Shown here in pieces: positions 16,328 through 25,105 of a stretch of 64,000 nt of DNA. A program made the position numbers and the translations under genes. The notes under the pieces were generated by a model, which was not told the DNA's origin, ran no database searches, and worked only from the letters and a program-made list of their open reading frames with translations. The stretch comes from an uncultured Lachnospiraceae bacterium (GTDB taxonomy: Bacteria > Bacillota > Clostridia > Lachnospirales > Lachnospiraceae): positions 12,185 through 76,184 of the forward strand of contig CAJTSD010000012.1 in assembly GCA_910578795.1 (NCBI GenBank), written 5' to 3'. The number at the start of each line of letters is the position of its first letter. The first letter of the stretch is position 1.

Positions 16328-19300
16328 TGACTGTGCTGCGCCCTGCGCCTCTTCGTTCTGTCGTTCCATGCCCTGCGTCTGCGTGTCCGTGTCGTTTTTG
16401 AGCTGGTAGGTAATGGCATAGGTTGAGAATGCCTCTGTCTTGATTGTAATGGTTTCGGGGTTGTCGTCCAAGTCCTCCAAGAGCAGGTAGGCGCCTTCGT
16501 GTGCGCGCAGGATATAAAAGTCTGCGGACAGGGCTGCGAGCTCCTGCGGGATGTCGAGGACGATTTCCACAGGTTCGTTGGTGGTGTGGACGGCGTTCCA
16601 GTCGCCGCTGCCTTTTCGCATGAACATGGAGATGTCAACGTACATGCCCATGCTCAGGTCGGAAAGGATGTTTTGGTATGCCTCCACGCCCTGTTCGATG
16701 ACCTGTGCGTCTGCGGACGGGACGGTTTCCATGCGTGCCACGTCGATACGGATTTCAATGCCTTCGCTCTCTCCTGCGGTGTCAAGCTCCTCCTGCGTCA
16801 GGACTGCGCCTGCCACGGCGGCGGTGTCTGCCACTTTTGCGGTGCAGGCGGTTTCGTCCACGTTGTTTACGGTGACGATGACTGCGCCATTTTCGACTGC
16901 CAAAGCTGCGGTTTCGGGTGATGCCTGCGTATTCTGGTCTGTGCCTTCTGCATTTACCTGTGCGTCACCGTCCGTATCGGTCATTTCATCTGTATTGTTT
17001 TGGACGTTTGTTTGTTCTTTATTTGCATCTGATTTGCTGTCCTGTTTTGGGTTCTCCGTTTTGGGTTTGGCTGTGTCTTTCTTTGGGGCGGTTGTCTGCT
17101 TGGTGTTCGCCTCGGAGTTGTCCGCAGCGGGGTTTGTGTTATCAGCGGCGGGATTGCCGCTGTCCGCGCCCGGTGTTTCCTGCGGGGTGCCTTGCGTAGG
17201 TGACGTTTCAGGGGTTTTTGACGGCGGATTTGACGCACTGCCCGAACCGCTGCCCGATGAACCGCCCGAACTGCCTGAGCTGCCGCCCGACGAACCGCCC
17301 GAACTGCCGCCTGACGACAGTTTCTTCTTCACGCCCTCAACGGTCACTGTCTGATTTTCCCTGATGTCCTGTATGGTATATGTATTCTGCGCGGTAAGCG
17401 TGATGCTTCTGCCGTTCACCTTGACTGCAAAGCTTTTTGTTTTTTGGTATCCTTTTACCAGTGCAAACCGGAACGCATAGCTTTTGCCCTCCTCAACGGG
17501 GCTTGCGCTGCCCCCAAACGCCGTCAGTGTATATCCTTTACCGCCTGACAGGGTGACTGTGTAGGTGTTGGCTTTCTTTGGAGGAACAATTACACTCTGC
17601 GGCTCGCTGTCAGCTTTGTCTGCGCCGTCACCTTTCTTTACAATGGTCAGCGTTTTGTCGTACCATTCATCCTTTATCGGGATTTCGCCGTTTTCATCCG
17701 CCTTAACAGGTTTTCCGTCAATAATATATTCCCCGTTCGGCTCCAGTCCTGTCAGGGCTTCCTTTTCATAATCAATTGCCGCCTGCGGCTCCTTCTCGGG
17801 TTTTGCAGGCTCTTCCCCGATGACGGCGCGGGCGGTTTCGCCGTAAAAGCATACATTTTGTGTCGCTTTGACACGCACTTCGTATGTTCCTGCGCCAAGT
17901 CCTTTGATTTGCGTTCCTGTCAGTACCGCGTCTTTCCACGCGCCGCTTTCTGTCCGGATTTCATACGCAAAGGACGCGTCAAGCCCTGTCAGCGCGCCGT
18001 CCTTTGCCGTCGGATAGCTTGCGTTTACCGCTTCAAGCGCGGGTGCGGCAGGTCTTTGCGGGATTTTCACCGCGGTCGTACGGCTGTGCGGGATAATGCC
18101 GTTTTCGGGATAACGGATATACACCGTCGCCCCCATATACGTACCCACGCTGCCTTCCTGAACCGACGCGGTGCATGCTTCGTCCAAAAAAGCCTCCGCG
18201 CCGTCCTTTAATAGGAAGGTTTCTGCTATATAGTCAACTGCAAAGTTATCCGGTGCCGGCGGCTCGGGCATGGTCGCAATCTGCGTGCCGGTGCTTTCGG
18301 GCGATGCGAATGCCGTTTCCGTCGCCGCATACCGCGCCGTAAATGTGTAGATTGTCTTCTCGGTCAATCCCGTAAATTCCGGCTCCTTCCGCCAGCCGTC
18401 TGATGCAGCAGCGCTGCCGCCTATGCGGTACTCCACGTCCATGACCGCCTGCAACGTAATGGAGCCTTCCGTGCACCCGCTCTTCCTAGGAGCGTCGGGC
18501 ACCAAGAGCGGTCTTTCCGGAAGAGAAAGATTCTGCGCCGTGCTGTCCGTCGTTTCGGTGTCATTGCCTTTTTTCACAATATCAAGCGTTTCGCCAATCC
18601 ATTCCTCCTGAATGGGAATGCAGCCGTTTTCGTCCGCCGTCACGGTCTGCGTCCCGTTTATTACATAATCCGCGCCTGCCACAAGCCCTGTCAGCAGTTC
18701 GTTCTGATAGCCGATTTCAGCTTTCGGGGTATGCTCGGGACCTTTCACTTTTACGGTAATTTCCTCCGACGCGCTGTTGCCCGCATTGTCGGTTGCACAA
18801 ATTTTTATCTGCGAAACGCCTGTCGGGATTTCGGACGCGGGGATTTGGAACGTAACCTTCTCCTGCAACGCAGTGCTGTCAACCGCCACGCTTTGCTCTG
18901 CCCCGTTATCCACCTGATAGGTTACGGTCGCAATGCCTGCCGAGATTGCGTTTTCCGTATCATCGCTGACTGTTACGGTCAATTTTGTCGGCACTTCATA
19001 ATATCCTTCCGACACATTTGTTGTGATTGTCGGCGCTTTATCCTCCACAAGCACGCCTGACGCATTTTCGTGTGTACCTGCTGTCACACTGTCTGAGACG
19101 TTCCCTACTTTGTCCGTACACGTAATCGTGACAGTTCCCTGAAATGCCTTGTCAAAGGTAATCTCCGCCTTGCCGTTTGTAAGCGGGGCTGTTTTTGTCT
19201 GCGCCTGATCGCCCTGCGGCGTCATAGTGTAGCTGATTTCGTCCGCACCGCTGCCGTTTTCCGTAACAGGGACATTGATAACCAAATCCGTTTTTCCGAT

Positions 19301-22300
19301 AATCCACTGCCACAATGTTGCCTTATGGTTATCATAGGTCAGTGTTCCGATAACGGGCTTTTTCGTGTCAAGTTTTATGGTAAACACATCGCTTAACGCA
19401 GACTCATTTCCTGCCGCGTCCTTTGCCATAAACTGATAGGTATGCTCCCCGTCAGACACGTTGCCATAAACATATGTTGTTCCGCTTGAAAATCCGTCAA
19501 CTTTTGAAAATGTGCCGCCGTCCGTCTTTACCCAAAGCTCTGTCACGCCCACGCCGTCAAAAAGCGTAAGCAGGATTGTTTTCTGCGTGTTTGTCCAATC
19601 CGCAGGTAGCGTCACGCCGCTTTTAAGCTTAGGTGCATCGGGCGGCGTTTTGTCCAGCCAGTACGCGTACAGGGTTTGTACGGCGGTTATTTTGACAGTC
19701 GTCGCTGACGTAATTTTATTTCCTTTTCCGCCTGTCTGTGTATACCACCCTTGGAATGTGTAACCTGTTTTGGTCGGCGCGGGCAGTGTGCCGTAGGTCG
19801 TATCATAGGTCACATTTTTTTCTTTTGTAGTATTATCGCCGGTCGCGTTTTGGTAATCAAACGTAACCTTATAGGAATTGGCTGTCCAGTCTGCATAAAA
19901 GGTCTTATTTCCTATAGTGTCTGCGGCAATCTCCGTCACTGCAGTTCCCGTCAGATTTGCATTGTCGTACCAGCCCGCGAAGGTATAGCCTGTTTTTTTC
20001 CAATTTGTCGGGAGTGTCGCGCCTGTTCCGTAGGTGTACTGGGTCAGCGCGGTTCCTCCTGTTCCGCCGTTTTTATTGAGCGTGACGGTATAGCTTTTAG
20101 CGCTCCAGTTTGCGGTGTATGCGCGGTCTTCCAGGCTGCCCTTGGTGACTTTCACGGTCTTGTTTGTGGTGCCTGTCAGGTCCGTGCCACTCCAGCCTGT
20201 GAAGTCATAGCCTGTCTTAGTCGGATTGTTCAAGGTAAATGTCGGCGTTTCCACGGTGTACTGCGTCGGGTTTGATGTTCCGCTTGGGAGGGCGCCGCCT
20301 GCAAGGTCGTAAGCAATTGTGTAGGGGATCAGCGTCCAGTGGGCATAGACGGTGATGTCCTCAAGCGGCATATTGTTAATCGTGATTTCGTCGCCGCCAT
20401 CGGCTTGCGTGTACCAGCCGTCAAAATCATAGCCTGCTCTTGTCGGGATTGGCAGGGAACGTAATTTCCGTAATCCATTAATATCTCCTTTTTCCGTCCC
20501 AACCTCGCCGCCGTTTGCATCAAAGGTCATTACCCACGGCACAAAAGCGACTTCGCCGTCCTTTAATATCATCTTGTAATTGTCAACGCTCTCAAAATAA
20601 TCTTCCGGGTTTTTGCCTGACATATAGGCGCTATATCCTTTTGTGATTATTATCGGATGTTCCGAGTATGGCTCAAAATCTAACAGCTTCACTCGGTAAG
20701 CGTCCGCATTGGTCAGAGCGCCTGTCAGCTCAATGATACCTGTCGCATAATTTCTGTCCCTATTTATTAGAAGACAAACGTCAAATCTTCCCGTTTCCTG
20801 GATTATTGCCTGATTACCGCTCATTTTAAGAGTGGAATATATATATATTCCCGCCAGGAACTCCCCGCCGTTCACTGTTAATTCGCAATTACGGGCAGTT
20901 ACCGCACAACGGAATGTTCCACCATTTATGACAACACCCGAAGTTGACATTGCCGTATCACTACTTGACTCGTTCGACATTGATACGCCTTTCCCCTCAA
21001 ATTCACCGCCCGAAATTGTAACAGTTGCGTTCTTGAGTACATGGATTGTATTATTATTACACGGCTTGTCTATATCCTCTGCCGAAATACTGCCTGACTT
21101 TATCTCTACGTTTGCGCCTTCTCCTATGTAAATGGCTGCTATGGAAGCTTGATAGCCTCTGGAATCTTCATCTCTGATTGTCGCGCCGTCTACCAATAAC
21201 TGCGTACCGGAATCAAGACATACTCCTGCGCTGTTTATTCCCCTAACAGTGCTCCCGCTATAAAGATTGACCGCGGCATTCGCACCTGTCGCATAAATGC
21301 CTGCGCCGTCATAGGATTTAGCGCCTGAATAATTGACATCTCCATTTCCAATGAGCGCTCCTCCATACACATTTAGGGTTCCGCTTGTCTTAACCGCGAT
21401 TCCGTCGCCATTTGATATTTTGCCGTTTCCCACACAATCATGGATATTTAACGTTGCACCGTCTTCCACCTCAATTACACAAGTTGTTAAACCACTGATT
21501 AAATAATTGTATTGTTGTCCGTTCAGGCACAAATTGACTGTTGCACCGCTTTTAACCGTAATCTTTTGATATGTCTTATCTATGCTATTACTAATATAGT
21601 AGTTTCCGCTGTTTCTCAGCGTAATAGAATAACCATTAGAGGTCAGCGTCAACGCTGTCCAGCCTGTGTGGTCCTGATGTTCCCCGTCAGCCGCCGCCAT
21701 TGTCATGCTGCCCTCGGTAAGCTGTTTTGCAAGCTTTGTCCATGCCCTCAGCTTTTCCAGCAGTTCCTTTGCAAGCTGCTCCTGCTGTTCCTGCTGCAAC
21801 GCCTCATATTCCGCCCAAATGGCAAGCGCCTCCTGCGCGGTTTCATACAGGATTTCCTGCCATGTCTCGTACTTTCCTTCATCGTAAACGTCAGGCTCGT
21901 CTGCAAGGTATTCCTCCAAGTCGGGGAGTGCTGCGATTTGGTCTGACAGGGTTTGCAGCGGATTGTCTGTGTTGTCTGTTTCGGTGGGTTCTTCCGTCGT
22001 ATTTTCCGATGCGGATTCGCTTTCGTCCTCTCCTTCGGATTCCTCCTCTGTTCCGTTCTCGGGTTCCGATGCAGGTTCAGGTTCGCCGTTCTCGGGTTCC
22101 GATAGGGTTTCACGCTCAGGTTCGCTTTCGCCTTCGGGTTTGGCAGAAACGTCCTCCTGCGAAACGGTTTGTGCTGTTGTGCTTTCCTGTGGAACATGCT
22201 CTTCCCGCGTATTGTCCTGCGTCGCAGTTTCCTGCCCGACTTCGGCAGTTTCTTCTGTAGCGTCCTTTTTCTCATCGGCAGCCGTATCCTCGGCTTTGCC

Positions 22301-22516
22301 ATCCGAATACTGCGCCGTTTCCTGCTCCTGTTTCGTTTCCTGACCGCCTCCGTCGGTTTTCTCCGCCGCAAAAACGGCAAGCATTGACGGGAGTTCGGGA
22401 TACGCCGTAACGGTCACGCAAATACAGAGCAGCAATGCTATGATACGCCAATGCCTTTTTTGCTTTTTTCCCAATTTCGGTTTGCCTGATTGGTTCCTTT
22501 CTTCATAATTCCTCAT
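16190..22516 (-). CDS. giant modular surface protein A (2108 residues)
   Basis: Predicted cell-surface protein. Residues ~20-52: export signal (WRIIALLLCICVTVTAYPEL). ~53-186: acidic Glu/Thr/Pro-rich stalk. ~275-660: right-handed beta-helix-like repeats of the G-x-G/N-ladder type (GATLNIHDCVGNGKISNGDG). ~660-960: four InlB-B/Flg_new repeats (TGYTFAGWYDN, YAHW). ~965-1260: bacterial Ig-like domains with DxxGN turns. ~1265-1600: two or three copies of a ~75-residue repeat (LTGL..Y.I.G....A..G.IPI..EW). ~1650-1730: a GYTLTA domain shared with protein B. Then a Gly-Ser linker, a Pro/Thr/Asn stalk, a conserved C-terminal domain and the CSLCHICPTFLGIC membrane anchor with a lysine tail. The start at 22516 has AGGAGAT at 8 bases. 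No LPxTG motif. Transcribed from a promoter with paired GGTAC repeats. Confidence 0.85.
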   Translation of the reverse strand: MRNYEERNQSGKPKLGKKQKRHWRIIALLLCICVTVTAYPELPSMLAVFAAEKTDGGGQETKQEQETAQYSDGKAEDTAADEKKDATEETAEVGQETATQDNTREEHVPQESTTAQTVSQEDVSAKPEGESEPERETLSEPENGEPEPASEPENGTEEESEGEDESESASENTTEEPTETDNTDNPLQTLSDQIAALPDLEEYLADEPDVYDEGKYETWQEILYETAQEALAIWAEYEALQQEQQEQLAKELLEKLRAWTKLAKQLTEGSMTMAAADGEHQDHTGWTALTLTSNGYSITLRNSGNYYISNSIDKTYQKITVKSGATVNLCLNGQQYNYLISGLTTCVIEVEDGATLNIHDCVGNGKISNGDGIAVKTSGTLNVYGGALIGNGDVNYSGAKSYDGAGIYATGANAAVNLYSGSTVRGINSAGVCLDSGTQLLVDGATIRDEDSRGYQASIAAIYIGEGANVEIKSGSISAEDIDKPCNNNTIHVLKNATVTISGGEFEGKGVSMSNESSSDTAMSTSGVVINGGTFRCAVTARNCELTVNGGEFLAGIYIYSTLKMSGNQAIIQETGRFDVCLLINRDRNYATGIIELTGALTNADAYRVKLLDFEPYSEHPIIITKGYSAYMSGKNPEDYFESVDNYKMILKDGEVAFVPWVMTFDANGGEVGTEKGDINGLRKLRSLPIPTRAGYDFDGWYTQADGGDEITINNMPLEDITVYAHWTLIPYTIAYDLAGGALPSGTSNPTQYTVETPTFTLNNPTKTGYDFTGWSGTDLTGTTNKTVKVTKGSLEDRAYTANWSAKSYTVTLNKNGGTGGTALTQYTYGTGATLPTNWKKTGYTFAGWYDNANLTGTAVTEIAADTIGNKTFYADWTANSYKVTFDYQNATGDNTTKEKNVTYDTTYGTLPAPTKTGYTFQGWYTQTGGKGNKITSATTVKITAVQTLYAYWLDKTPPDAPKLKSGVTLPADWTNTQKTILLTLFDGVGVTELWVKTDGGTFSKVDGFSSGTTYVYGNVSDGEHTYQFMAKDAAGNESALSDVFTIKLDTKKPVIGTLTYDNHKATLWQWIIGKTDLVINVPVTENGSGADEISYTMTPQGDQAQTKTAPLTNGKAEITFDKAFQGTVTITCTDKVGNVSDSVTAGTHENASGVLVEDKAPTITTNVSEGYYEVPTKLTVTVSDDTENAISAGIATVTYQVDNGAEQSVAVDSTALQEKVTFQIPASEIPTGVSQIKICATDNAGNSASEEITVKVKGPEHTPKAEIGYQNELLTGLVAGADYVINGTQTVTADENGCIPIQEEWIGETLDIVKKGNDTETTDSTAQNLSLPERPLLVPDAPRKSGCTEGSITLQAVMDVEYRIGGSAAASDGWRKEPEFTGLTEKTIYTFTARYAATETAFASPESTGTQIATMPEPPAPDNFAVDYIAETFLLKDGAEAFLDEACTASVQEGSVGTYMGATVYIRYPENGIIPHSRTTAVKIPQRPAAPALEAVNASYPTAKDGALTGLDASFAYEIRTESGAWKDAVLTGTQIKGLGAGTYEVRVKATQNVCFYGETARAVIGEEPAKPEKEPQAAIDYEKEALTGLEPNGEYIIDGKPVKADENGEIPIKDEWYDKTLTIVKKGDGADKADSEPQSVIVPPKKANTYTVTLSGGKGYTLTAFGGSASPVEEGKSYAFRFALVKGYQKTKSFAVKVNGRSITLTAQNTYTIQDIRENQTVTVEGVKKKLSSGGSSGGSSGGSSGSSGGSSGSGSGSASNPPSKTPETSPTQGTPQETPGADSGNPAADNTNPAADNSEANTKQTTAPKKDTAKPKTENPKQDSKSDANKEQTNVQNNTDEMTDTDGDAQVNAEGTDQNTQASPETAALAVENGAVIVTVNNVDETACTAKVADTAAVAGAVLTQEELDTAGESEGIEIRIDVARMETVPSADAQVIEQGVEAYQNILSDLSMGMYVDISMFMRKGSGDWNAVHTTNEPVEIVLDIPQELAALSADFYILRAHEGAYLLLEDLDDNPETITIKTEAFSTYAITYQLKNDTDTQTQGMERQNEEAQGAAQSKECSLCHICPTFLGICCFLWLAVLVVIVTVVAIIIVKKKNGQKKK

Positions 22517-22577
22517 GATTCTGTATCTCCTGTGTATACAATTGCAATGAGTTGCGGTTGCTTTTTTCCATATTATC

Positions 22578-22595
22578 AATTACCATTTGGTAATT
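22578..22595. promoter_or_regulatory. inverted repeat in the 5' leader of protein A
   Basis: AATTACC/GGTAATT with a four-base spacer, between the predicted -10 (22625-22630) and the start codon. Could be a leader stem or an operator. Confidence 0.3.
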
Positions 22596-22624
22596 TTAGG
22601 AAAATTTATTAATATGTTTTTAAT

Positions 22625-22690
22625 ATTATATGGTAAGATCATCCTTCCGCCCACCGCTTTGGTACGCTTTGTCGTTTTAAGGGTACAATT
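22625..22690 (-). promoter_or_regulatory. activated promoter of protein A with paired GGTAC repeats
   Basis: On the plus strand GGTACGCTTTGTCGTT starts at 22661 and GGTACAATTTTCAGTT at 22682, a 21-base (two-turn) direct repeat. The -10 TATAAT of the minus-strand promoter is at 22625-22630, so the proximal repeat starts 31 bases upstream of it. The expected -35 position (TGGGCG) is poor, which fits an activator-dependent promoter. Same arrangement as at 41300-41365 and 51773-51838. Confidence 0.65.
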
Positions 22691-22754
22691 TTCAGTTTGG
22701 GTGTGAAAATTTTGCTTGACAAGGGGGAACTTTTCATGGGCAGCAAAATTCAAT

Positions 22755-22783
22755 TTGACATATACACGCAATTCAGGTATAAC
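22755..22783 (+). promoter_or_regulatory. consensus sigma-A promoter of the dead higBA module
   Basis: TTGACA at 22755-22760, 17-base spacer, TATAAC at 22778-22783. Transcription would start almost at the ATG of the higB remnant. Confidence 0.65.
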
Positions 22784-22789
22784 AAGGCT

Positions 22790-22972
22790 ATGATTAAAAC
22801 ATTTGCAGACAGAGAAACAGAAAAATCTACAATCAAAAGTTTTCAAAGAAGTTACCACAATCAATACAAAAGATAGCATTACGAAAATTGATTATGATTG
22901 ATAATGCACAAAATTTGGAGGACTTAAGAGAAACTTATTTTTTATGATGTGGAAATAGTGGATTATCATTAG
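22790..22972 (+). pseudogene. higB: HigB-type toxin, frameshifted and internally deleted
   Basis: Starts MIKTFADRETEK like host-inhibition-of-growth toxins of the RelE superfamily. One A is then missing in an A-run, and the reading continues in another frame as IYNQKFSKKLPQSIQKIALR, KLIMIDNAQNLEDLR. The middle of the domain, including the usual QYRICF strand, has been deleted, and only the family end VEIVDYH with a TAG at 22970-22972 remains. The toxin cannot be active. It sits right before the higA remnant in the normal higBA order. Confidence 0.75.
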
Positions 22973-22985
22973 AAAGGAAACAGTT

Positions 22986-23291
22986 ATGGAAAATTATATT
23001 GAAACTCCTAAAATAAGTGAAATATTGTCTGAAGAATTTATGATACCGTTTGGTTTGTCGGCATATAAATTAGCGCAGGAAATTCATGTTCCGGTTTCAA
23101 GGATTCAGGATATTTTACATGACAGGCGAAAAATAACTGCAGATACATCAATAAGGCTTGGGTAATTTTTTGGTGTATCAGACAGGTATTTTCTTGATAT
23201 GCAGGACGATATTGACATAAGAAATACGAAAATGCAGATTATGGATGAAATCAACAGTATCTCTGCATTTGATTATGCACAGATGGGATAG
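22986..23291 (+). pseudogene. higA: HigA-type antitoxin with a premature stop
   Basis: XRE-type antitoxin of 101 codons. It has AAAGGAAA before the ATG and reads KISEILSEEFMIPFGLSAYK, LAQEIHVPVSRIQDILHDRR, KITADTSIRLG, then an in-frame TAA at codon 60 (23163-23165), then FFGVSDRYFLDMQDDIDIRN to the natural TAG. The family normally has RLGKFFG or similar, so a lysine or glutamine codon has probably mutated to TAA. The helix-turn-helix lies before the stop and might still be made as a 59-residue piece that binds the operator. Confidence 0.75.
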
Positions 23292-23363
23292 ATGGGGTTT
23301 ATAATTGAAAACGTCGGGATTTGATAGTTTGAACTGTATGGGAAGCGGACCGTATAAGTTATT

Positions 23364-23391
23364 TACCCCCTAGGCGATAGGGGGTATTTTT
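23364..23391 (+). terminator. hairpin and T-run upstream of the GHKL kinase
   Basis: TACCCCCTA / TAGGGGGTA stem with a short loop followed by TTTTT. It ends the higBA transcript, or attenuates read-through into the kinase gene that begins 19 bases later. Confidence 0.65.
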
Positions 23392-23409
23392 AAAAGTGAG
23401 GTATCTTTT

Positions 23410-25059
23410 ATGAATAAAAATCTTCTTTCAGGCATCATGGCAGGGTTCCTGTTCCTTCTTGCATCAGCCGCTGTCTGCGGGCTGCTTGGCACCTACATGC
23501 ACACAAAGCAGAAAGTTCTGTATCTGACGCCTTTCTACTACGACACAAACGGTTGGGAACTATACACCATCACGGACGGGGTACGTCACACGATGCAGCC
23601 CGAAGAGCTTTTTGCGCTTGATACAAAAACAACCTTCTATCTCTCCCGCACGCTGGCTCAAAGCCTTGCGGACGACGGCTATACGTTTTTGTCCCTTGCA
23701 GCCGAACGCCCCTGCGCCGTCTTTTTGGAGAATGAACTGCTCTATACAACCTGCCCCGAAACCGCACCGCGCACAGACAATGTCGTATTTCCCGACTCCT
23801 ATGCGCCTTTACCCGGACGCGGAGAATCCGTGCGCTGCACACTGCCCGCGGATTATGCCGGCAAAACGCTCACAATCGCCACCAAACATATGCCAAGCGA
23901 ATATGAACCCGGCTCGCCCCGTATCCTCCTGTCCTCTGAGGCTGTGGAAAGCGAAAGTTATATGGCGGGAGCAAATACAGAGCTGATTCCCGCGACGGGC
24001 TTTGCGATGACCGCGCTGCTGCTCTTTGGCATATGGCTTTTTGCATTGGTTCAGAAAGTCCATGCGCCGCGTTCTCTTCTGCTGATATTCGCGGCGTTCC
24101 TGCAAGCCTTTCGGCACCTGCGACAGTACGATTTTCTCTCCCCCGCATCGACCGCAATGAATATTCCGCTTGCGCGCTATATTCCTTATATCGCTTTTGC
24201 GCTGCCCGCGCTTTATCTGTGTATCGTGCTTTGGAAAAGCAAGAGCCATTTGCTGTTTTTTGCCGTTGTATTCGCGGCGACGGCGGCAAAGCTGACCACA
24301 TTTGTCGCAGCGTATTCGTTTTGGGATTACTGCTCCATCTATTTATTAATACTCGCGGTCTTTTGCGACCTGCACAGGATTTTGCAGAGCACACTGAAAA
24401 TCCACACGCAGCTTGTCCTGCAGACTGAGCGTTCCAATCAGCTTTCAAACATTCTGACAATGCAGAAGGATTTTTATGAGGCAAAGCAGATGCACGAACA
24501 GGAACTTCTCGCACTGCGCCACGATATGCGGGGGCATTTTGCAACGCTTTCGGCGCTGCTTGACAGTCACGATACCCCGTCTGCCAAAAGCTATCTTGAC
24601 GGCATTTTAAAACAGCACACCGAACAGACAATGGTGCGTTACAGCGAGAATCCCTATATCAACGCGGTGCTGCACAACTACGCTGCGCGTTGCAGGGAAA
24701 ACCATATTCGGCTTTTGCACCACATGGAATCCCCCTGCCATGAACTGCCCGCAATGCAACTTTGTCTGATATTTAACAATCTGTTGGAAAATGCGGTGGA
24801 CGCGTGCCTGTCCCTCCCCGCGCCAGACAGGAAAATCGAAATCCGGACTGTGGCACGGCAGAACGCTTTTCTGCTGCGCGTAAGCAACCGGTTTGACGGC
24901 ACGCCAAAAACCGCGAACGGACTGCCTGTGACCACAAAGGAGGGCGGCAGTCACGGCTATGGCATGATGAATGTCCGAAACGCGGCGGAACAGATTGGCG
25001 GCAGTATGAAATACTGCGTTGAGGACGGGCAGTTTGTCGTCACCGTTATGCTTCCATAA
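23410..25059 (+). CDS. GHKL sensor histidine kinase with extracellular sensor domain
   Basis: A 549-residue sensor kinase. One membrane helix at residues ~5-28, a ~165-residue extracellular domain, then six or so helices (~195-325), a layout like 7TMR-DISM receptors. A coiled coil leads to the H box LRHDMRGHF (~370). The ATPase domain has the N box NNLLENAVDACL and G box GGSHGYGMMNVRNAAEQIGG, so it looks catalytically complete. Such kinases act with LytTR response regulators. No regulator is adjacent; the nearest are at 42.4 and 51.8 kb. GAGGT precedes the ATG. It is encoded on the opposite strand to the flanking giant genes. Confidence 0.85.
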   Translation: MNKNLLSGIMAGFLFLLASAAVCGLLGTYMHTKQKVLYLTPFYYDTNGWELYTITDGVRHTMQPEELFALDTKTTFYLSRTLAQSLADDGYTFLSLAAERPCAVFLENELLYTTCPETAPRTDNVVFPDSYAPLPGRGESVRCTLPADYAGKTLTIATKHMPSEYEPGSPRILLSSEAVESESYMAGANTELIPATGFAMTALLLFGIWLFALVQKVHAPRSLLLIFAAFLQAFRHLRQYDFLSPASTAMNIPLARYIPYIAFALPALYLCIVLWKSKSHLLFFAVVFAATAAKLTTFVAAYSFWDYCSIYLLILAVFCDLHRILQSTLKIHTQLVLQTERSNQLSNILTMQKDFYEAKQMHEQELLALRHDMRGHFATLSALLDSHDTPSAKSYLDGILKQHTEQTMVRYSENPYINAVLHNYAARCRENHIRLLHHMESPCHELPAMQLCLIFNNLLENAVDACLSLPAPDRKIEIRTVARQNAFLLRVSNRFDGTPKTANGLPVTTKEGGSHGYGMMNVRNAAEQIGGSMKYCVEDGQFVVTVMLP

Positions 25060-25105
25060 ACACTAAGCCAAGGCTGATAATAAGAATTGCTGCCGCTTTA
25101 TTGTT

